Shown: in pieces, positions 61,201-64,000 of the stretch
Position numbering within the stretch: the first letter of the stretch is position 1
Layout of the letters: each line of letters starts with the position of its first letter
NCBI GenBank assembly: GCA_000149265.1
Contig: CH003412.1
Location: 4,520,335-4,584,334 of the forward strand
Reading direction: 5' to 3'
DNA length: 64,000 nucleotides
Origin: Ciona savignyi
Taxonomy: Eukaryota > Chordata > Ascidiacea > Phlebobranchia > Cionidae
Translations under genes and position numbers: made by a program
Notes under the pieces: generated by a model
Database searches by the model: none
The model's input: the letters and a program-made list of their open reading frames with translations, nothing else
What the model was told of the DNA's origin: nothing

Positions 61201-64000
61201 TTGGTTTTCCCATTCACGGGGATAAACATGAATATCCTATTTTATCCTAACCGTCCATGCACATCGATAGGCAGGGGAGGTATCAGTGTGGTCTCCCGTA
61301 TTCCTGCAAGATCTGGGTCATCTGTTAGCAATGTTGAGTGTCCCTAATATCACCCAACTTGCCAATATCAACCTGGATGTGTTGGAGACCATGTCCCATG
61401 TAGCATGGCCCACTCCTGCCCATGTAAGTAACCCCCTCAGTACTGGTGGCGCTTTACCGCACATTCTTCCTCAGGGGTCCATATCGTTTGGTCTTAATTA
61501 AATTTTGTTTGCTCAATATTTTTCTTTCGCCTAGGTTTGATGGCCGTTTTTTTAACAGACATATAAAAATTAAGTAGCTTTTAAAAAGTTTTGCGATAAC
61601 ATAAAAATGTTGAAGCTCTTAACAAAACAAGTTTTTCCACATCTTTTTTTTAAATTGTCACAGAAAATTAAAATTTTAACAGGATGCTTTTTTAATCATT
61701 GTTTGAAACTTTTGGTCATAACGACAACACCAAAAAAGACAACATATAAATAAACAAACATCCAGCAAACTCGACTGTGGGCATGTACTATTTTGATGAT
61801 TTCCATTTAGAAAAAAAACTATTTGTTTTATCAACATTAAGATAACAATGTGATACCCCAACCCCACCTTTCACTCACCTTGTACCTTTGACTCAATTTG
61901 AATGCAAAAAACAGCGATATTATAAACTATTTGTTTTCCCACTCTTGAAGATAACAATGTATTCCAACCCCCTACACCTTCCATTCACCTTGCATGTTTG
62001 ACTCAATTTGAATGCAGAAAACAGCGATATTATAAACTATTTGTTTTCCCACCCCGGAAGATAACAATTTGTTCCAAGCCCCTACACCTTCCATTCACCT
62101 TGCATGTTTGACTCAATTTGAATGCAGAAAACAGCGATATTATAAACTATTTGTTTTCCCACTCTTGAAGATAACAATGTATTCCAACCCCCTACACCTT
62201 CCATTCACCTTACACCTTTGACTCAATTTGAACACAGAAAACAGCGATATTATACCGATACATGGAGTTGCAAGTGAAGAATGCTGCAGAGCTTACTGGA
62301 GTTGAGTTGGTTGCACTTGGGGATTTATTGTGCGGGATATCGTTAGCTGATATTGCTAACCTTAACTCAGCGAGTGTTACGTAAGTAAACGCATCAAATA
62401 TTTTGATGTTATTTCATATTTTTCGTCATGAATAATTATATAAACAATATCCAATTTTAGTTTTGTTTAGTGTGTCATAATTGTGTCATTATTTTAAATT
62501 TTAATAATTTTAATGTAATTATTTTTAATATGAATATTTTAAACATAATCTTGTATGGTAACGAATTAAGTGCTTAAGTGCACATACATATTTGGGTTGG
62601 TGTTTGTAAACTCTCCATTCTTGACAATAACATTTTTTAAATATTTTTCCTTGTATTTTATATATTTATTCTCTGTGTTTAACTTAAAAAAACTTAACTT
62701 GAAAAATCTATGAAAAATAAGTAATTATATTAAGTCTCCATAGTAAAAATTCTATCATTGTCCATCAGATTGGCATTGTCGAGCATTAGTCAGACATTGT
62801 GTTTTGACGAAGCCCAACTTCTTTCGTTGAAAACCAGAGTTCAATCATCATTATCGGCGCCGCTGTATTTACCGTCCGTGCTGAATGAGATTGGAATCAT
62901 TGCAAGTATGCAATAAAGTAATGGTTATTCTGCTCTGATGTGAGAAGAATTTAGCATCGTCTGACTGACAGTCACCACACTCTTCTTTATGTATTGGAAA
63001 CCTCCAGTTAAAATATTCTTCTTTAGTTAAATGGCTCCATGAAATGTTGAGCCCTGTGCCAATTTCTTATATTAGGATAAGATAGGATATTCGTGTTTAT
63101 CCCCGTAAATGAGAAAAACCGAGGGGTTAACACAAGGGCAATCGTCCAATCACCTCATGACCACCGTCGGGTTACCGGAGCTATTTTAGTGTGGTGTGTA
63201 TGATAAACACTTTCCTTTAATTTGTTAGAACCCATTAATTCGCTGCGTTCAGGCAATTTTCGTTAGGTGCCTTGCCAAAGGAGACAACCGACTAGCTAGC
63301 GACGAATTTTGAACCTACAACCTTTCGGTTAAAAGGCGTCACACTAAACGCCAGACTAACCAGTCAGATCAATCTTTTCTCACAACTACGATGAAAATGA
63401 CTAATAAAAACCGATATGATCCTATATATTATAAAATGTTCCATTGCAGGTGCTTTAAGTGTAGCTGAGTTGCAACAAATACAACCTGCCCACACATCGC
63501 TTATATCTCCCTATGCGTTGAGAATCATTTCCCCAGATAAAATCCTGGTAAGTTATCTAGCTATAATGAATCCGGCAAGTTTTGTTGAAAAAGTGGTAGG
63601 GTTTGTTGTTATTTTTTTAATGTTAAATTCCGTTTTGAATTAAGTTTTTACTTTATTTTCACAAAAGAAAAGGTTTGGGCACAATTTTACACAGGGCCCT
63701 TAGTTTTACTAACAATGAAGATTACTTATCTAATGTAAATATCATAAAAATAATATATGGATTATGGAATTATATAGGTATAATACCATAGCTAATCAAT
63801 AATTGTGCAGTTTAAATATAGAGCTCATGATCTAACCTTTATTTTAATAAGGAAGTGTGGAAAGTTTAATTACGTCATCAATTTCATATTGAAATTCCTC
63901 TGACTAAATTCTTCCTCTCAGAATGCATGGAACGCCTCCCACCTTGCACTGCTGGGCACTGATAATGGGATGGTAATGATCAGCAGGAACGATATTTTCC
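37228..64000 (+). CDS. Giant secreted mesothelin/otoancorin/stereocilin-like protein, 3' incomplete
   Basis: Exons: 37228-37306, 37747-37869, 40493-40564, 40768-40875, 41037-41117, 41357-41431, 41562-41753, (gap), 43391-43497, 43807-43890, 44109-44225, 44662-44769, 44977-45048, 45541-45624, 46589-46720, 47573-47609, 48173-48305, 48750-48896, 49303-49472, 49893-50055, 50584-50729, 51123-51249, 52277-52459, 52870-52911, 53167-53322, 53752-53889, 54386-54450, 54745-54868, 55659-55774, 56713-56857, 56931-57474, 58151-58292, 58796-58937, 59684-59942, 60475-60659, 61280-61423, 62238-62380, 62769-62905, 63450-63547, 63922-64000+. About 1,730 codons seen. Signal peptide ends near QHAEA (residue 37). 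Then Gly/Met-rich helical pieces (MMQGVGSMDG, GGMLGSLIGNM, GVMGSMMGRV) in phase-1 exons, then short Leu-rich helices typical of the mesothelin superhelix (LGPSLINLPTRYIDYMP, GWTTEQLNAFRKKLV, SPYALRIISPDKIL). One exon codes a Gly-Pro-Gln tract. Family members are GPI-linked or matrix adhesion proteins. The family call is from pattern only. Confidence 0.72.
37870..38960. other. Intron of the mesothelin-like gene, left part
   Basis: AT-rich with no exon or element recognised, except a palindromic GGGTCCC near 38894 that mirrors AATGGGACCCATAA near 40253 and may bound a larger element holding the 320-bp array. Confidence 0.35.
39060..40190. repeat. Tandem array, unit about 320 bp, about 3.5 copies
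   Basis: Each unit carries GGGGAATTCCC, then ATCACCCAAAATTTTG, CATATCTAGACCATGTTG, GATGTCGGGGCGACATGCCA and ATTGGAGCAGCCGTTCAAGC. Unit starts (TTTAACGT before the GGGGAATTCCC) fall near 39391, 39708 and 40036, with a diverged first unit from about 39060. All in one intron. Confidence 0.85.
41166..41300. repeat. Dispersed repeat D1, diverged copy
   Basis: TTAGTTTAGTTTATTTTTTG, then GGGAAAAAACGGCAAAGCGA and CAGTCATTAG match D1 at 36753. Confidence 0.55.
41836..42453. mobile_element. MITE with CAGGGTTCGAATTAA ends
   Basis: 618-bp element; ends CAGGGTTCGAATTAA and TTAATTCGGACCCTG are inverted, with extended inner homology (ATTCGCGAAATG and CATTTCGCGAATCG). GATTG flanks both sides (41831-41835, 42454-42458), a 5-bp match; whether the real target duplication is 8 bp is unclear. 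No ORF. Confidence 0.75.
42454..42916. other. Intron sequence ending in a pyrimidine-rich microsatellite
   Basis: From about 42836 to the gap the sequence is an irregular CATTTTTTCTTCATTTT repeat, probably the cause of the assembly break. Confidence 0.6.
42917..43289. other. Assembly gap (run of N)
   Basis: 373 N. The exon before ends in phase 1 and the exon after needs phase 2, so at least one exon of the mesothelin-like gene is missing and probably lies in this gap. Confidence 0.9.
44186..44552. repeat. 107-bp direct duplication of an exon end around a SINE fragment
   Basis: 44186-44292 and 44446-44552 are near-identical. Each has the last 40 coding bases of the exon ending 44225, its GTTAGT donor and 67 bases of intron. 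Between them is an S1 fragment truncated at both ends (from CCCAGTGGATTAATTGG to TTTTCCCATTC). Confidence 0.85.
45631..46230. repeat. Dispersed repeat D1 with an S1 SINE inserted
   Basis: D1 sequence at 45631-45732 and probably beyond the SINE at 46026-46230 (TTAAGACCAAAATGATATTA is shared with 51510). Confidence 0.5.
45733..46025 (-). mobile_element. S1 SINE, minus orientation, full length
   Basis: Well-preserved head (CGCTAGACCACCGGGCCGG in plus reading) and a two-unit GGATA tail. Confidence 0.87.
47145..47316. mobile_element. Small inverted-repeat element
   Basis: Ends CCTGGCGTAATTAC and CAATTACGCCCAG are inverted; the interior is rich in AATTACG/CGTAATT. No clear target duplication. Confidence 0.5.
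47870..48095 (+). mobile_element. S1 SINE, 3' truncated
   Basis: Head and body intact to GATGGTGGGCGCGAG, then unrelated sequence; no tail. Confidence 0.8.
48400..48605 (-). mobile_element. Degenerate S1 SINE
   Basis: Retains GGAGCTACTGTAGTGTGTTGTATA and CAAAGGACACAACCGATTA in minus orientation. Confidence 0.55.
49017..49173. mobile_element. hAT-like MITE
   Basis: 157-bp element with ends CATGGGTTCTCAAACT and CAGTTGAGAACCACTG; flanks ATATAAAC and GTATAAAC match at 7 of 8 bases. Confidence 0.75.
50151..50578 (+). mobile_element. S1 SINE flanked by a 65-bp duplication next to an exon
   Basis: The SINE is 50220-50506. Left (50151-50217) and right (50507-50578) flanks share TACATTGCAAATTT, AAATGTTTGTAAA and GGCAGCT; the right copy is the acceptor region of the exon at 50584. 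Confidence 0.8.
50775..51050 (+). mobile_element. S1 SINE, + orientation
   Basis: Nearly the whole intron between the exons ending 50729 and starting 51123 is this SINE; short internal deletion after AACACACTGCAAGAC. Confidence 0.85.
51288..51440. repeat. Dispersed repeat D1
   Basis: Closest match to the 36753 copy: TTTTTTGCCCCAGTTTTTTA, GGGAAAAGACGGCAAAACGA, CAGTCGTTAAAACACGTTAT. Confidence 0.75.
51585..51960. repeat. Dispersed repeat D2
   Basis: About 370 bp shared, with divergence, with 58425-58790: GGCGGCACGAGTAAAG, CATAAATGTAAGTAAG, CAGATCATAGAAACAAATTA and ACTGCAGCAGTGTAACACTTA. Class unknown. Confidence 0.55.
52655..52835 (-). mobile_element. Degenerate S1 SINE
   Basis: Retains CCCGTAAATGGGAAAACTTA, ACACATGGACAATCGTCAGA and CCGGAGCTATTGCAGGGTGT; head lost. 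Confidence 0.65.
53930..54200 (-). mobile_element. S1 SINE, minus orientation
   Basis: Tail AGGATAGGATGGACAGGATA; flanked by a diverged direct repeat (ATACTTTGTT...CAGTTTTA left, ATACTTTGTT...CAATTTTA right). Confidence 0.75.
55866..56160 (+). mobile_element. S1 SINE, + orientation, full length
   Basis: Complete head to TATTCTATCCTATTC tail; possible short target repeat TAGTAT on both sides. Confidence 0.85.
56931..57474 (+). repeat. Coding Gly-Pro-Gln repeat exon
   Basis: A single 544-bp exon of the mesothelin-like gene. About 20 copies of a TATGGCCCACAAGGC-like unit encode YGPQG followed by PHDS, PQDS or S, then a Tyr/Asn/Gly/Pro-rich part (HYGNSPNQNGQYGNY). Not collagen: Gly is not at every third position throughout. 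Confidence 0.85.
57598..58140 (-). mobile_element. S1 SINE flanked by a 120-bp duplication next to an exon
   Basis: The SINE is about 57719-58015. Left 57598-57718 and right 58024-58140 share ATGTAATTCCCCTG, ATATAATTCACCCA, GTAATATAGTCGATT and ATTTAAATCCACAA. The right copy runs up to the acceptor of the exon at 58151. Confidence 0.85.
58425..58790. repeat. Dispersed repeat D2
   Basis: Second copy of the element at 51585: GGCAGCACATAGTAAAG, AAATCATAGAAATAAAATGT and CTACTGCAGCATGCATTAACA. Confidence 0.55.
59100..59345 (-). mobile_element. Very degenerate S1 SINE
   Basis: GGAAGGATAGG at the tail, then GGAGTCAGATTACTTTGTGCCC and GACACAACCAACTAGCTGAT in order. Confidence 0.5.
59349..59659 (+). 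mobile_element. S1 SINE with a 23-bp target duplication
   Basis: Full length. CCGTTAGTA followed by ACCACTACATAAC occurs on both sides; the right copy is 1-2 bases from the CACCAG acceptor of the exon at 59684. Confidence 0.85.
59955..60468. repeat. Tandem array, unit 126 bp, about 4 copies
   Basis: Unit begins ATCAAAAACTAGCATAATAA; starts at 59955, 60081, 60207 and 60334. It fills the intron between the exons ending 59942 and starting 60475; the last unit supplies the pyrimidine tract of the next acceptor. Confidence 0.9.
60955..61250 (+). mobile_element. S1 SINE, + orientation, full length
   Basis: Tail TATCCTATTTTATCCTAA ends about 30 bases before the acceptor of the exon at 61280. Confidence 0.87.
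61815..62252. repeat. Tandem array, unit 110 bp, about 4 copies, carrying a splice acceptor
   Basis: Unit core: ACTATTTGTTTTCCCAC, GAAGATAACAATG, CACCTTCCATTCACCTT, GACTCAATTTGAATGCAG, AAAACAGCGATATTATA. GCAG-type sites recur at 110-bp spacing; the last (CACAG ending 62237) is the acceptor of the exon at 62238. Confidence 0.9.
63074..63368 (-). mobile_element. S1 SINE, minus orientation, full length
   Basis: From the AGGATAAGATAGGATA tail to the ACCAGTCAG end of the head; somewhat diverged. Confidence 0.82.

Noticed and set aside
61815-62252. CRISPR-like regular repeats
   Set aside because: Repeats are directly adjacent 110-bp units without unique spacers, in an animal intron.

Overview
The window is intron-rich, AT-rich animal DNA. 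The compact genes with short GT-AG introns, a fucosyltransferase 8 with a C-terminal SH3 domain, a MAM-domain protein, a mesothelin/stereocilin-like giant gene and a dense tRNA-derived SINE family with a GGATA-type tail all fit an invertebrate chordate. A Ciona-type sea squirt is my best guess (moderate confidence, no database check). I assembled the genes by eye from splice sites and exon phase; every junction in the models below keeps frame except one beside the assembly gap at 42917-43289.

Layout. 889-2009 (+): an alpha-1,3-fucosyltransferase (GT10), 5' incomplete. 2888-5758 and 5956-9306 (+): two tandem FUT8-like alpha-1,6-fucosyltransferases (GT23) with matching nine-exon structures and only 197 bp between them. 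9372-11895: no gene seen. 11895-12789 (-): a three-exon secreted prohormone-like protein with a promoter candidate upstream. 15318-21013 (+): a MAM domain protein ending in galaxin-like double-cysteine repeats, with a possible small gene on the opposite strand in its first intron. 22801-33354 (-): a 19-exon, 1,954-residue single-pass membrane protein with a furin-type site, NDxP/tandem-95-like ectodomain repeats and a long cytoplasmic tail. 37228->64000 (+): a very large secreted protein of mesothelin/otoancorin/stereocilin type, 39 exons visible, containing one exon that codes for a Gly-Pro-Gln-rich tract; it runs off the right edge.

Mobile and repeated DNA fills the introns: about 20 copies of one tRNA-derived SINE in both orientations, several hAT-like MITEs with 8-bp target duplications, a Harbinger-like MITE nested inside a SINE, and four tandem arrays (periods about 33, 110, 126 and 320 bp). 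Several SINEs lie right beside exons and are flanked by unusually long (65-120 bp) direct duplications that include splice-site regions.

Functional theme: three fucosyltransferases of two unrelated families sit together in 9 kb (Golgi glycan synthesis). The other genes encode secreted or cell-surface proteins. I see no shared pathway beyond that.
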